Numbered from the stretch's first letter, positions 37,761-46,846 are shown. The stretch: 64,000 nt of DNA from Haloimpatiens lingqiaonensis (GCF_901447495.1 NZ_CABDWS010000002.1:1-64000); one strand, 5' to 3'. The notes: generated from the letters alone by a model not told the origin. Made by a program: numbers and translations.

Positions 37761-39122
37761 ATGAGAAAAGGAAAAGAATACATATTCGATATAGTGGATA
37801 CAGAATTTCCAGGCATGGGTGTTGCTGAGTATGAGGGAGAAAAGGTATATGTAAAAGGCACTCTTCCAGGACAAAAGATACTTGCCCAAATAACTAAGAA
37901 AAAAGGCGGCAAAATAGAAGGAAGATTAAAAGAAATAATAGAGGATGTGGACTACAAAATAGATGCAAAATGCCCACACTTTAATTACTGCGGCGGCTGC
38001 TCTCACCAATTCATATCCTACGAAAAGCAGCTAGAATTTAAAAAGGATCAGGTGTTAAAGCTTTTTAAGGATGCAGGAATAGAAAACTTTGAATTTCTAG
38101 GTATAGAGGGAAGTCCAGAGATTTGGGAATACAGAAACAAAATGGAGTTTACTTTTGGAGACCTAGAAAAAGGCGGAGAGTTAAACCTAGGAATGCACAA
38201 AAAAGCCTCAGCTTTTGGCATAATCAACACAAATAGCTGCCAAATAGTAGATGAAGACTTTAGAATGGCTCTAGATGCGGTGGTAAATTACTTTAGGGGA
38301 AAGGATTTTCCTCACTACAGAATAATGAGTCACCAAGGCTATTTAAGAAATCTAGTTATAAGAAAAGGAAAAAATACAGGGGAAATACTTATAAATTTAG
38401 TAACAACCTCTCAAATAGATTTCAATTTAGGGGAAATAACGGAAATATTAAAGGCACTGCCATACGAAGGCAAGCTTAAGGGAATAGTTCACACTATAAA
38501 TGACTCTCTTTCCGATGTGGTTCAAGCGGACTCCATGGAAACACTATATGGTGAAGATTACATAATAGAGGAACTTTTAGGCCTTAAGTTTAAGATAAGC
38601 CCGTTTTCATTTTTTCAAACTAATTCTAAGGGTGCAGAAAAACTATATTCAATTGTAAAAGATTTCCTGGGAAATGCTGAAAATAAAACTGTTTTTGATT
38701 TATACTGCGGCACCGGCACTATAGGCCAAATAGTAGCCCCTAGTGCCCAAAAGGTAATAGGCGTTGAACTTATCGAGGAAGCCGTGGAAGCTGCCAAGGA
38801 AAACGCCAAACTAAACGGTCTAGACAACTGCCAGTTTATTGCCGGCGATGTGGCCAAGGTGATCCAGGATATAAAGGATAAACCAGACATAATAATCCTA
38901 GATCCACCAAGACCAGGAGTGCACCCAAAAGCCATGGAATACGTAATCAAATTCAATGCCCCAGAGATCGTCTACGTATCCTGCAACCCTAAGACATTGG
39001 TCAATGACTTGAGGGTATTGGAGGAGAATGGGTATGTGGTTGAGAGGGTGAAGGTGAAGGACATGTTTGCGCATACGCCACATGTTGAGACGGTCGTATT
39101 GATGTCAAGGGTTGAGAAATAG
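37761..39122 (+). CDS. rlmD: 23S rRNA (uracil-5)-methyltransferase RlmD/RumA type
   Basis: 453 residues. An N-terminal TRAM domain, the Fe-S cysteines in [14 protein letters not shown], then the SAM-binding fold: [26 protein letters not shown] and the catalytic cysteine in [10 protein letters not shown]. It methylates a uracil in 23S rRNA; the exact position (1939-like) is by family. Start ATG 37761 follows GAGGAG. Codon use changes inside the last 400 bases (many ATC, GGC, GCC), and AT content falls, as expected when an element replaced the 3' end on integration while keeping the frame. The protein looks full length and functional. Confidence 0.92.
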   Translation: MRKGKEYIFDIVDTEFPGMGVAEYEGEKVYVKGTLPGQKILAQITKKKGGKIEGRLKEIIEDVDYKIDAKCPHFNYCGGCSHQFISYEKQLEFKKDQVLKLFKDAGIENFEFLGIEGSPEIWEYRNKMEFTFGDLEKGGELNLGMHKKASAFGIINTNSCQIVDEDFRMALDAVVNYFRGKDFPHYRIMSHQGYLRNLVIRKGKNTGEILINLVTTSQIDFNLGEITEILKALPYEGKLKGIVHTINDSLSDVVQADSMETLYGEDYIIEELLGLKFKISPFSFFQTNSKGAEKLYSIVKDFLGNAENKTVFDLYCGTGTIGQIVAPSAQKVIGVELIEEAVEAAKENAKLNGLDNCQFIAGDVAKVIQDIKDKPDIIILDPPRPGVHPKAMEYVIKFNAPEIVYVSCNPKTLVNDLRVLEENGYVVERVKVKDMFAHTPHVETVVLMSRVEK

Positions 39123-39345
39123 GAGTATTCAAAATACTGATAAATAAAGGGTTTTCAAGGTTGGAAGATTTTATGCCTGATGTCTGGCAGTGCCTTTTAA
39201 CCTCGGAAATCCTTGTTTTTGTTTATGAGGAAATAGGTCAACTATAAAAAATGTGTGTAGGGTTGAGTTGACAGGTTAGATATTTTTGCGGGGTTGTGGA
39301 GACAGGCTGGATGCGAAATAATGTTATGCATTTATCACGTTGATA
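39123..39345. other. Probable left attachment region of the mobile element
   Basis: No gene is seen between rlmD and the abrB-like gene apart from the promoter at 39346. Composition is mixed. If integration was in the 3' end of rlmD, the crossover lies within the last part of rlmD, roughly 38,700-39,120. The core site cannot be fixed without the right end, which is outside the window. Confidence 0.4.
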
Positions 39346-39374
39346 TTGACATCAGACTAAAAAAATGCTAAAAT
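39346..39374 (+). promoter_or_regulatory. Promoter and operator-like repeats of the R-M module
   Basis: TTGACA at 39346-39351, a 17-base spacer and TAAAAT at 39369-39374. Within and just after it are CAGACTAAA (39353), TTAGTCTAAA (39374) and CAGACTGA (39385), arranged as direct and inverted copies of AGACTAA, a plausible binding site for the AbrB-like product encoded next. Confidence 0.75.
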
Positions 39375-39408
39375 TAGTCTAAATACAGACTGATTTAAGG
39401 AGTAAAAA

Positions 39409-39585
39409 ATGCCAAATAAAAAGTGCATCTATTTAGATACTTATGTTCTTCAAAAAGATATGCGTATACGTTTACCCAAGCAGATACTTACTAATCTTGA
39501 TGTTAAGAAGGGGGAAACGTTATTTGATGTTTATGTTGATACAAAAACCAAAGAAATAATTTTACGTATTTCTAATAAAAACTAG
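39409..39585 (+). CDS. AbrB/SpoVT-like DNA-binding protein
   Basis: 58 residues (MPNKKCIYLDTYVLQKDM...). The stretch MRIRLPKQILTNLDVKKGETLFDVYVD followed by KEIILRI has the alternating pattern of the swapped-hairpin AbrB fold. Start ATG 39409 follows TTAAGGAG. It sits between a consensus promoter with repeated half-sites and the first methyltransferase gene (13 bases away), so it is likely an autoregulator or controller of the methyltransferases. Confidence 0.75.
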   Translation: MPNKKCIYLDTYVLQKDMRIRLPKQILTNLDVKKGETLFDVYVDTKTKEIILRISNKN

Positions 39586-39598
39586 GAAGGAAATAGAG

Positions 39599-40687
39599 AT
39601 GAAAGCAAGGAATCCAATTATACATTTTGAAAAGATAGACAGTGTTAATAATCCAAATTCAATGCATGGGATTTATCCATATAGAGGGAAAATTTCTGCT
39701 ATAGATGCGCAGAATATAATTAGACAATTACCATCAAAAGGAACTATTTTGGACCCGTTTTGTGGTTCAGGGACTATAGTGTATGAGGGACAAAGGCATG
39801 GCTTGAAGGCTATAGGAGTTGATAACAATCCGCTTGCAGTTCAGTTGTCTAAAGCCAAAATACATAAAGAAGTAGGAAATAGTATCGAAGAATGTAAGTA
39901 TTTGATCGAAATGGCTAAGAAAGATTTTGACTCTAAAAATTACGAGAAAATGCCAGAAGGACCTTTAAAATCTTTTCATGAGCAAACAGCTTCAGAAATT
40001 ATGTGCATGAAAAACTATTATGAATCCATGAACGATTACCTTAAAGGTGTCTTTTTTGGTGCTATTGCACTAGCTGCAAGAGGTTGTAATGGATATGTTT
40101 GGACTTCAAGTACAGTAGGAAAAAATATTGAACCAAAACGATATATTAATTTCTTTGAGAAAATGTTATCAAAGGCAAAGAAACACTCTAAGTATTTTAA
40201 TCCTCTTGAATGCGAAGCTGCTAGAATTATTCAGGGTGATAGTAGAAAATTATCAGAAATGATAGAACCACATAGTATCGACTTTGTTTTTACAAGTCCA
40301 CCATATTTTGATGGATTAGACTATACAGCATATTATGGAAAGCTTGTGTATGAAATTTTTGGAATAGATAGAGTTGAGGTAAAGAAAAATCTAATTCAAT
40401 ATGTTGATACATATGAAGCTGATATGAGAGCTGTTATTGAAGAACTAGAGAAAGTTACAACTGAGAATGCGTTAATCATATTTGTAGTTGGCGATAAAAA
40501 GGTTAAAGGTGGAGTTATTAATGGTGGAGACTTTTTTAGAAATATAAGAGAGGCTTCATATGTTGAAGAACGAAGTTATAGTGGTAGTTCAAGTCAAGTA
40601 TTTGATGTTTTAAATAGAACTAAAAGGAAAGAGCAAATTGTTGTTTGGGATAAATATAAAGGAGAAGTAATTAAACATGAATTTTAA
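39599..40687 (+). CDS. SPPY-type DNA methyltransferase 1
   Basis: 362 residues. The SAM-binding motif DPFCGSGT (52-59) comes before the catalytic motif TSPPY (232-236), the order of alpha/gamma-like enzymes; the N-terminal HGIYPYRGKISA block is common in split-architecture methyltransferases. SPPY usually marks N4-cytosine methylation, sometimes N6-adenine. Start ATG 39599 follows AGGAAGGA. It overlaps methyltransferase 2 by 11 bases. It differs in class from its neighbour, so the pair is not a tandem duplication; two enzymes often mean a non-palindromic target, each modifying one strand. Confidence 0.88.
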   Translation: MKARNPIIHFEKIDSVNNPNSMHGIYPYRGKISAIDAQNIIRQLPSKGTILDPFCGSGTIVYEGQRHGLKAIGVDNNPLAVQLSKAKIHKEVGNSIEECKYLIEMAKKDFDSKNYEKMPEGPLKSFHEQTASEIMCMKNYYESMNDYLKGVFFGAIALAARGCNGYVWTSSTVGKNIEPKRYINFFEKMLSKAKKHSKYFNPLECEAARIIQGDSRKLSEMIEPHSIDFVFTSPPYFDGLDYTAYYGKLVYEIFGIDRVEVKKNLIQYVDTYEADMRAVIEELEKVTTENALIIFVVGDKKVKGGVINGGDFFRNIREASYVEERSYSGSSSQVFDVLNRTKRKEQIVVWDKYKGEVIKHEF

Positions 40688-41516
40688 ACCGAAAGCTGAT
40701 ATATATATAGGTGATAGTAGAAATATGAAAGAAGTTGCGGATGGAAGTGTACAATTAATTATTACAAGTCCTCCGTACGGTGATTTGAAAGATTATGATA
40801 ATGAAGGCCAGATTGGTCTAAACCAATCATATGAAGATTATATTAATGACCTTAATGAAGTTTGGAAAGAGTGCATAAGAGTCCTTGGGCCAGATGGAAA
40901 GTTATGTATAAATATTATGCCTTTATTTGAATCTGGGAAAGCAACCCCTTTTAATAGAAGAGTTACGCATACAGTAATCTCAGATATTGAAAAGTTCATG
41001 GATTCAACAGGTGAAATGTTCACATTAGCTCTTTATATATGGGATAAGAGAAAGATTGCAAGATTTAGCTCTTTTGGAAGTTACCCATATCCGACTAACA
41101 TTTTTTCAACATTCCCATATGAATGGATTATTGTATTTTGTAAAAAGGGGAAAAGGGCTAAAGTAAGTGAAGAAATTAAAGAAAAATCAAAGTTAACACA
41201 GAAGGAATGGGCCGATTGGGCAGTTAATTCATTTTGGGAAATGCAACCAGCAAAAGCAAAGTCAGAAGGACATCCAGCTCCATTTCCGAAAGAACTTCCA
41301 TATAGGTTAATCAAATTGTACAGTTTTTATGGAGATACTGTGTTAGATCCATTTATGGGAACTGGTACAACAGCAGAGGCAGCATTAGAATTAGGTAGAA
41401 ATGCTATAGGATATGAAATAAATCCTGAATATAAACATCTTATTGAAGCAAAATTAGACAGAGTAAGGAATGAATGTCAACAAGTGTCGCTTTCAGAAAT
41501 GCTTACTGAAGATTGA
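40677..41516 (+). CDS. SPPY-type DNA methyltransferase 2 (beta class)
   Basis: 279 residues. The catalytic motif TSPPY (30-34) precedes the SAM motif DPFMGTGTT (224-232), which is the beta-class order seen in N4-cytosine enzymes such as M.PvuII. A middle segment with FSSFGSYPYPTNIFSTFPYEW is typical of this class, and no separate target-recognition domain is obvious. It is translationally coupled to methyltransferase 1 and ends at a two-way terminator opposite the converging restriction-like operon. Confidence 0.9.
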   Translation: MNFKPKADIYIGDSRNMKEVADGSVQLIITSPPYGDLKDYDNEGQIGLNQSYEDYINDLNEVWKECIRVLGPDGKLCINIMPLFESGKATPFNRRVTHTVISDIEKFMDSTGEMFTLALYIWDKRKIARFSSFGSYPYPTNIFSTFPYEWIIVFCKKGKRAKVSEEIKEKSKLTQKEWADWAVNSFWEMQPAKAKSEGHPAPFPKELPYRLIKLYSFYGDTVLDPFMGTGTTAEAALELGRNAIGYEINPEYKHLIEAKLDRVRNECQQVSLSEMLTED

Positions 41517-41543
41517 AGCGGTCAGATTATATAATATAATAAA

Positions 41544-41587
41544 AAACTAGGATTGTAAGTATATTCTAATACTTGCAATCCTAGTTT
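41544..41587. terminator. Two-way terminator between methyltransferase and nuclease operons
   Basis: The 19-base arms starting AAACTAGGATTG and ending CAATCCTAGTTT are complementary with one mismatch, flanked by an A-run on the left, so it can end transcription in both directions. Confidence 0.85.
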
Positions 41588-41588
41588 G

Positions 41589-42476
41589 CTAGAAAGACTC
41601 AATGGAGATGATGTCATTACGATTAACAACTTTTCCAGCAGATAGTAATCCTATACAGTGAGATTCAGAAAATAATTTACTAATAAAGATATCCCAAGAA
41701 TATTTATCACCATGTTCAAGATACCGGCAACATAAGCACCAAAGAGCGTTTGCAGAAATGAACTTAATATTATTCGTAGTAACAATTTCGTAAAAACGTT
41801 CTGATTTTGAACCAATTTTTCCTGTACAATATGGGCTTGTAGGGGGATATAAATCAGTCTCTTTACCACCAAAAAGTGTGATATAGTTATAATCTGTTAT
41901 CGACTTTTCAATTTCTGTTGTGTATTTATAATGTTGTTCAATAAATCGTTCATCTTTTAACGCATCATCTAATGAGATTTTTGTTTCAATTGCAAGTAAT
42001 TTATCTGAAGTCATAGAACACACATCTAAACGGCCATTGCGATCATAATCGTTGTTATAAATTGGAACTTCCATACCGACTCTATTAGAAGTTGAACACA
42101 TGTGATTAATTATGCCTGAAGTCCATGGTTGTATATTTGAAGTTTCATCGACTCCTGTAAATTCTTCAAGGTTTTTTATTGGGTTTTTTAAGGATTTTTT
42201 TGCAGTTGGCATAGTTACAGGTTTACCTTGGAATGATTCTTTTGAATACTTATTAATGAAGTCATCACCCCAAAAAACATTGAAATATTTTATAATTTCA
42301 TCATTATTAAAAATGCAAAATAGACAACCGAAGCATTTTTGTGTAAATGGATTAGGTTTTGAAAAATCTAATCCATTACATTTATAGACAATTGTATATT
42401 CTTCATCATTCTTCGTTTTTGGGATGTTTTTTATAAAAGAATCAATGTCTTTGTATTTTCTAAATTTATATATCAT
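41589..42476 (-). CDS. Probable PD-(D/E)xK nuclease with four-Cys cluster
   Basis: 295 residues, third gene of the minus-strand operon. LDVCSMTSDKLLAIETKI places Asp151, Glu164 and Lys166 as a PD-(D/E)xK active site, the commonest restriction-endonuclease fold. Upstream, Cys33, Cys48, Cys51 and Cys54 form a C-x14-C-x2-C-x2-C cluster able to bind zinc or an Fe-S centre. Cys-rich spacing next to such a nuclease is known in the Cas4/AddB type, but the order differs here. Its ATG overlaps the stop of the preceding gene. Facing two methyltransferases, it is the best candidate for the cutting subunit. Confidence 0.7.
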   Translation of the reverse strand: MIYKFRKYKDIDSFIKNIPKTKNDEEYTIVYKCNGLDFSKPNPFTQKCFGCLFCIFNNDEIIKYFNVFWGDDFINKYSKESFQGKPVTMPTAKKSLKNPIKNLEEFTGVDETSNIQPWTSGIINHMCSTSNRVGMEVPIYNNDYDRNGRLDVCSMTSDKLLAIETKISLDDALKDERFIEQHYKYTTEIEKSITDYNYITLFGGKETDLYPPTSPYCTGKIGSKSERFYEIVTTNNIKFISANALWCLCCRYLEHGDKYSWDIFISKLFSESHCIGLLSAGKVVNRNDIISIESF

Positions 42477-43678
42477 TAGTTAACCTCCATTTCTTCTATT
42501 ATTTTTTTGGCCAATTCTATTGATTCCTTGGGTGCATCTTCAATAAGGACATCATTATTAATAGTTGTTTTAGGAACTAGCATACCATAATCATCTATAT
42601 CAAACGGTATTCCTGCAATATCAGCGATATCACTTTCCGATTCCATTATAGTGGTAGGATCATTATTCTCTGAAAAGAATTCATCTGAGTATTCACTCAT
42701 TGCAGCTACTAGCTTTTCAAAATCTAGAGATTTATTTAATTTACTATAGTAGTTCAATGCGTATACAAAAACAAAACGTCTATTTAATATATTGTTGTTA
42801 TACTCCAGTGTAGCATTTCTTAAATCTTCGCCCCCATTCTCTCTTAAAGAAGCGACATTTTTGTGTAATCTCGAATAAGAAAGTGGATTGCTAACATAGG
42901 GTTTTGAATTGAATAGATTTATACAATGATCGGTTTTTTTATAGTTGCGTACTGTAAGTGTTTCTGAATTTACGAATTCTCTATATTTTATATGAGCAAG
43001 CGGAGAATCGTTAGCAGGGAAGTCTAAGGGCTCAATCAGTCCTACAGTGACGCACCAGCCAATTAATCGGGACATTGTTCTCGTATTACTATCACGTTGG
43101 CTATCTGTGGAAATATCAATATATACTGTATTGCCAGAACTATCAGTATACTTTACTATTTCTGTAGTATGAGGGTAGCTTAAATAAATGCCTGAATAGG
43201 AAAAGTTTGTAGGTAGCTTTGCTATTTTATTCAAGAATCCAATTGTAACCCCGTATGATAATACACCTTTTCTTGCGATAGCTTCCCATTCCGATGAATA
43301 AAAATCACTATTAACCCACTTTTCACCCTCTGAAGAAATTTTAAATTTCCTTTTATTACGGGAAACAAAGCCAAGAGCTTCAAGTGAACCGGCAATATCG
43401 CTTACAGCTTTTGATTTTGTAGAATCACTATCAACAGACTGAGTAGCATAGCATTTAGATAAATTAAGTGGATTGACTAAATAGGGGCAACATTTCCTGC
43501 CAACAATATTTTTCAAGAGGTTACAATAATTATGAACATTGTACGCATCATTTGGATCAAATTTTAAATCTTTAAGATTAAATTCTTTTGTAACACCATA
43601 CTTTTTATAACATGATGTTAATATGTAATAAAGGCATTCAAGACGACTACCATATTTTCTATTAAGTAATAAAGCCAT
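42476..43678 (-). CDS. Unknown protein with Cys cluster, R-M operon
   Basis: 400 residues, second gene of the operon. Cys52, Cys63, Cys64 and Cys76 (C-x10-CC-x11-C) form a possible metal site in the N-terminal part. Helical segments such as SDIAGSLEALGFVSRNKRKFKISSEGEKWV look like a winged-helix unit, suggesting DNA binding, perhaps target recognition. The acidic C-terminal part (ESESDIADIAGIPFDIDDYG) has no recognised domain. Its TAATG junctions on both sides tie it to its neighbours, so the product is likely part of one complex. The family is not recognised. Confidence 0.6.
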   Translation of the reverse strand: MALLLNRKYGSRLECLYYILTSCYKKYGVTKEFNLKDLKFDPNDAYNVHNYCNLLKNIVGRKCCPYLVNPLNLSKCYATQSVDSDSTKSKAVSDIAGSLEALGFVSRNKRKFKISSEGEKWVNSDFYSSEWEAIARKGVLSYGVTIGFLNKIAKLPTNFSYSGIYLSYPHTTEIVKYTDSSGNTVYIDISTDSQRDSNTRTMSRLIGWCVTVGLIEPLDFPANDSPLAHIKYREFVNSETLTVRNYKKTDHCINLFNSKPYVSNPLSYSRLHKNVASLRENGGEDLRNATLEYNNNILNRRFVFVYALNYYSKLNKSLDFEKLVAAMSEYSDEFFSENNDPTTIMESESDIADIAGIPFDIDDYGMLVPKTTINNDVLIEDAPKESIELAKKIIEEMEVN

Positions 43679-44307
43679 TAGTAATTACCTCCTACTTTAA
43701 TAAATAACTGTTCTAGATCGTATGTTTGAGCATCAAAGGGCAATTTGACGTTCAGTTTAGATGTTGGAATTAGATTACCATAAGTAAAATTTATATTAGG
43801 GTAAAGTTTATTATATGTATCAATTACTTCACCATATGAACGAGAATAAAACGGTATCTTTTCTAAGTTCTTTATTAGTTTTATAAGGTAAGCAGTTTTA
43901 TTTAAAAAGATTACTAAATCAATACGTTTTGTTCGAAAATTCCCTTTGACTTGTACCTCAGATGCTACAATTGCAGACGGAAATAAGGATTGAAATAGAA
44001 TGCTTGCTTTTCCTAAGTCACGAAAAAGGACACTTTCTAATTTTCTATTGAATAAACTAGTAATTGCAGCTGGAGTTTTTTTACAACATGCAATTTGGCA
44101 TAATCCGCAGTCGTCACATGCTGGTGTAATAACAAGTTTATTGTTTTCAAAACCCTGAGCAAACTTGTGGCAGATAAAATATTCTGAGTATTTTAACTCT
44201 GAATTTTCGATAATATCTTCTATGTAACTATTGCTAGGTATATTTTGAATAATACATTTTGGCATGTCTTTTACTTCAGGACAACCAATACAAAAATTTT
44301 TATCCAT
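43678..44307 (-). CDS. Ferredoxin-motif protein, first gene of nuclease operon
   Basis: 209 residues. Cys64, 67, 70 and 74 form a CxxCxxCxxxC motif (ACDDCGLCQIACCKK), the standard 4Fe-4S ligand pattern. Cys6, 9, 18 and 46 could form a second site. The C-terminal half (TKRIDLVIFLNKTAYLIKLIK) has the strand-Asp-strand-Lys rhythm of a PD-(D/E)xK core, with Asp130 and Lys143, but lacks the middle acidic residue of the E-x-K motif, so it may be an inactive subunit or a nuclease with a shifted residue. Start ATG 44307 follows GAAAGGAT; the upstream TTG at 44328 precedes it. A redox protein in a restriction operon is unusual. Confidence 0.65.
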   Translation of the reverse strand: MDKNFCIGCPEVKDMPKCIIQNIPSNSYIEDIIENSELKYSEYFICHKFAQGFENNKLVITPACDDCGLCQIACCKKTPAAITSLFNRKLESVLFRDLGKASILFQSLFPSAIVASEVQVKGNFRTKRIDLVIFLNKTAYLIKLIKNLEKIPFYSRSYGEVIDTYNKLYPNINFTYGNLIPTSKLNVKLPFDAQTYDLEQLFIKVGGNY

Positions 44308-44358
44308 TGATATCCTTTCTTTTGACAATTTGCTACCCCCTTAGTAAATAAAAACTAA

Positions 44359-44568
44359 TTAGTTATCATCATCTACGATTTCCATAATATCTGAAATATC
44401 ACAGTTAAGAGCCTTACATACTTTTATTAAGATATCAGTATTAACATTTTCATTTTTTCCGAGTTTAGCCATCGAGGCAGTACTAATACCAGCGGCTTCT
44501 CTTAAGTCCTTTTTCTTCATGTCTCTATCAATAAGAAGTTTCCATAGTTTTTTATAACTTATGGACAT
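44359..44568 (-). CDS. XRE-type HTH regulator
   Basis: 69 residues with a single helix-turn-helix domain: SYKKLWKLLIDRDMKKKDLREAAGISTASMAKLGKNENVNTDILIKVCKALNCDISDI. It resembles C-proteins of restriction systems as well as small phage repressors. It lies 51 bases upstream of the nuclease operon, same direction, so it may control it. Start ATG 44568 follows GCGAGGTGG; the longer frame to 44595 is upstream of the ribosome binding site. Confidence 0.88.
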   Translation of the reverse strand: MSISYKKLWKLLIDRDMKKKDLREAAGISTASMAKLGKNENVNTDILIKVCKALNCDISDIMEIVDDDN

Positions 44569-44763
44569 AATTGCCACCTCGCTTTTGTTACACATATTAG
44601 TTACAAATAAAAGTGTATCACAAAATCAGTGTTGGTACAATTAAAATTTACGAAAGCAAAATAAATATTGAGATGATCATAATATATGCTATAATTTACC
44701 TATGAGCTGATTTTTATCTATTTAATTAAGATGCATTTTCATATGGGGTCAGGAGGGAGTGTT

Positions 44764-46635
44764 TTGGCAAGCAATCGTTCATTTAAAGACTATGTGGCAG
44801 ATAGATTCTATAATGAAGTATTTGCTGCTATACAAAGTTACACCACGGACAACTACGATGATTTGGACTTAAGGCTATATAGGGTTCGAAATATTGGAGG
44901 CATAGAATTATCAGATATAGAGGTAAAGTTTGTATCTGTTAATGACTTGCCAGATATGAAAATAGAATTTGATATTGTTGTGGAAGCCGAATTAGAAGTC
45001 CGTGAGTCGGACTATCATTATGATGAATCGGAAAACTGTAGACAGTGGTTTATGCTGAAATGCACAGGTGATTTAGATTGCAATTTAGATGATTTCACAA
45101 TCTCCAGTGTAACTGAGTATTCCAGCAAAAATAGGCAGCCCAAACCTATGTCAGACTCTCTGGTACCTATCATTTACAAGGAACAACTGGAATCTGTTGC
45201 TACAGACTTCCTTCGCAGACATTACCCAGAAGCATTAAAAACCCCAATGGCAATTGAACCACAAGTACTAGCAGAAAATATGGGTCTTACAGTGGAAATG
45301 AGAGAAATTACAAAGGATTTCTCTGTTTTTGGACAGCTATACTTTCATGATTGTGATGCAGTATTCTATGATAAAGACAGTAACGAAATGGTGCAGACCC
45401 ATGTAGATGCCAGAACTATCATAGTTGATCCAAAAGCGTTCTTCCTACGTAATCTAGGATCGGTAAACAATACCATTGTCCATGAGTGTGTTCATTGGGA
45501 TCAGCATAGAAAAGCATTTGAATTGGAGCGGCTCTATAACAACAGCTTAACACGAATTAAGTGTCAGGTAGTTGGTGGCATAAAGGACAATAGCAGAGAT
45601 GCAACTGATTGGATGGAATGGCAGGCAAATGCTCTCACTCCAAAGATACAAATGCCTCTTGCAATGTTTAAAACCCAAGCGTTTAAGTATATTAAGCAAT
45701 TTCGTACGGAGTTAGGAACATCTGAACTTATAGATGTAATGGAGCCAGTTATTGACGCTTTGGCTACGTTTTTCTGTGTTTCTCGAACCGCTGCAAAAAT
45801 CCGAATGATTGATGCTGGGTATGAGGAAGCAATTGGAACTTTTACTTACATAGATGGTCGTTACGTCAAACCTCATAGGTTTAAGAAGGGTGCACTTGAA
45901 AAAAACCAGACATTTTCCATTGGTGCGGAAGATGCGGCAATTCAGGGACTTACCAACCCTACATTAAGTGCTCTTGGAAGGGATGGTAGTTACCAATATG
46001 TTGATGCACATTTTGTTTTAAACCATCCCAAGTATGTAACTCAGGATATATTTGGGGAGACCGTACTAACTGACTATGCACGTAACCATATGGATGAGTG
46101 CTGCTTGATATTTGATTTATCAATAAAGTCGGGATGTAAGGAACGATATCATAGTGAATGTTTCTTAAATAGGGATGAAACTTCAGATATCGCCTTTGAT
46201 ATAGTATATGGAAGAGGATATCAGCATGCTTCGCCAGAAAAAAAGGCAGAAATGCTGGCAGCAAAACTTATGGAAGAGAATCGTATATATGGTGAACTGC
46301 CAACTAACTATCATACTAGTCTGAAAATAGTGCGTGAGTGGAAAGATGTAACATTTAAAGAATTAGCGGAGAGAACGATGGTTAACGAACGCACTATAAG
46401 GCGAATCGTTAATGGTGAAGAACAAGGGTCATTAAATTCAATCATTTTAATTTGCCTTGGATTACATCTCCCACCTAGAATCAGCTATCATATAATTAAC
46501 AACTCTCCTTTTCGGTTGAATTTTCATAATAACAATAGTCATATCTGGTATGATTTTGCTCTAACATACCTTTACCCCCAAACGATGGACGAAATACGAG
46601 CTTTCTTGCTAAAGCAAGGTGCAGAACCATTATAA
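44764..46635 (+). CDS. ImmA/IrrE-family metallopeptidase with C-terminal HTH
   Basis: 623 residues. The zinc-peptidase motif HECVHWDQH (about residues 240-248) is preceded by IVHE-type strand context and an N-terminal helical domain. Near the C terminus FKELAERTMVNERTIRRIVNGEEQGSL is an HTH of the lambda-repressor type. ImmA/IrrE proteases cleave phage or element repressors to trigger excision. The product is longer than simple ImmA. It starts at TTG 44764 after AGGAGGG; the ATG at 44731 lies before this site. From here on GC content and codon use differ clearly from the host region. Confidence 0.85.
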   Translation: MASNRSFKDYVADRFYNEVFAAIQSYTTDNYDDLDLRLYRVRNIGGIELSDIEVKFVSVNDLPDMKIEFDIVVEAELEVRESDYHYDESENCRQWFMLKCTGDLDCNLDDFTISSVTEYSSKNRQPKPMSDSLVPIIYKEQLESVATDFLRRHYPEALKTPMAIEPQVLAENMGLTVEMREITKDFSVFGQLYFHDCDAVFYDKDSNEMVQTHVDARTIIVDPKAFFLRNLGSVNNTIVHECVHWDQHRKAFELERLYNNSLTRIKCQVVGGIKDNSRDATDWMEWQANALTPKIQMPLAMFKTQAFKYIKQFRTELGTSELIDVMEPVIDALATFFCVSRTAAKIRMIDAGYEEAIGTFTYIDGRYVKPHRFKKGALEKNQTFSIGAEDAAIQGLTNPTLSALGRDGSYQYVDAHFVLNHPKYVTQDIFGETVLTDYARNHMDECCLIFDLSIKSGCKERYHSECFLNRDETSDIAFDIVYGRGYQHASPEKKAEMLAAKLMEENRIYGELPTNYHTSLKIVREWKDVTFKELAERTMVNERTIRRIVNGEEQGSLNSIILICLGLHLPPRISYHIINNSPFRLNFHNNNSHIWYDFALTYLYPQTMDEIRAFLLKQGAEPL

Positions 46636-46659
46636 AATTCCAAAATATTTTTGAAAAAG

Positions 46660-46686
46660 CGGACACGGGATGTCCGTTTTTTTTTA
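46660..46686 (+). terminator. Terminator of the ImmA/IrrE gene
   Basis: CGGACA-CGGGA-TGTCCG followed by ten T. Confidence 0.9.
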
Positions 46687-46701
46687 GCTGTTAGGCACAT
46701 G

Positions 46702-46747
46702 AGCCATACATGAATCCTTTTAAGGGTTTGTGTATGGCTTTTTTTAT
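46702..46747 (+). terminator. Second terminator-like hairpin
   Basis: AGCCATACATGAATCC pairs with GGGTTTGTGTATGGCT around TTTTAA, followed by seven T. Confidence 0.8.
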
Positions 46748-46846
46748 TGCTGTTTTTAGGTGTTTATGTGGAAAAAAGCATCATTTTGAGTCTGAAATTA
46801 CCGGGCATGAGGTGTCCGCCAAGGCTGTCCATTTCTACCTTACAAT

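Noticed and set aside
39123-39408. Integrase or recombinase gene next to rlmD
   Set aside because: No open frame of useful length; the integrase must be elsewhere, probably at the right end.
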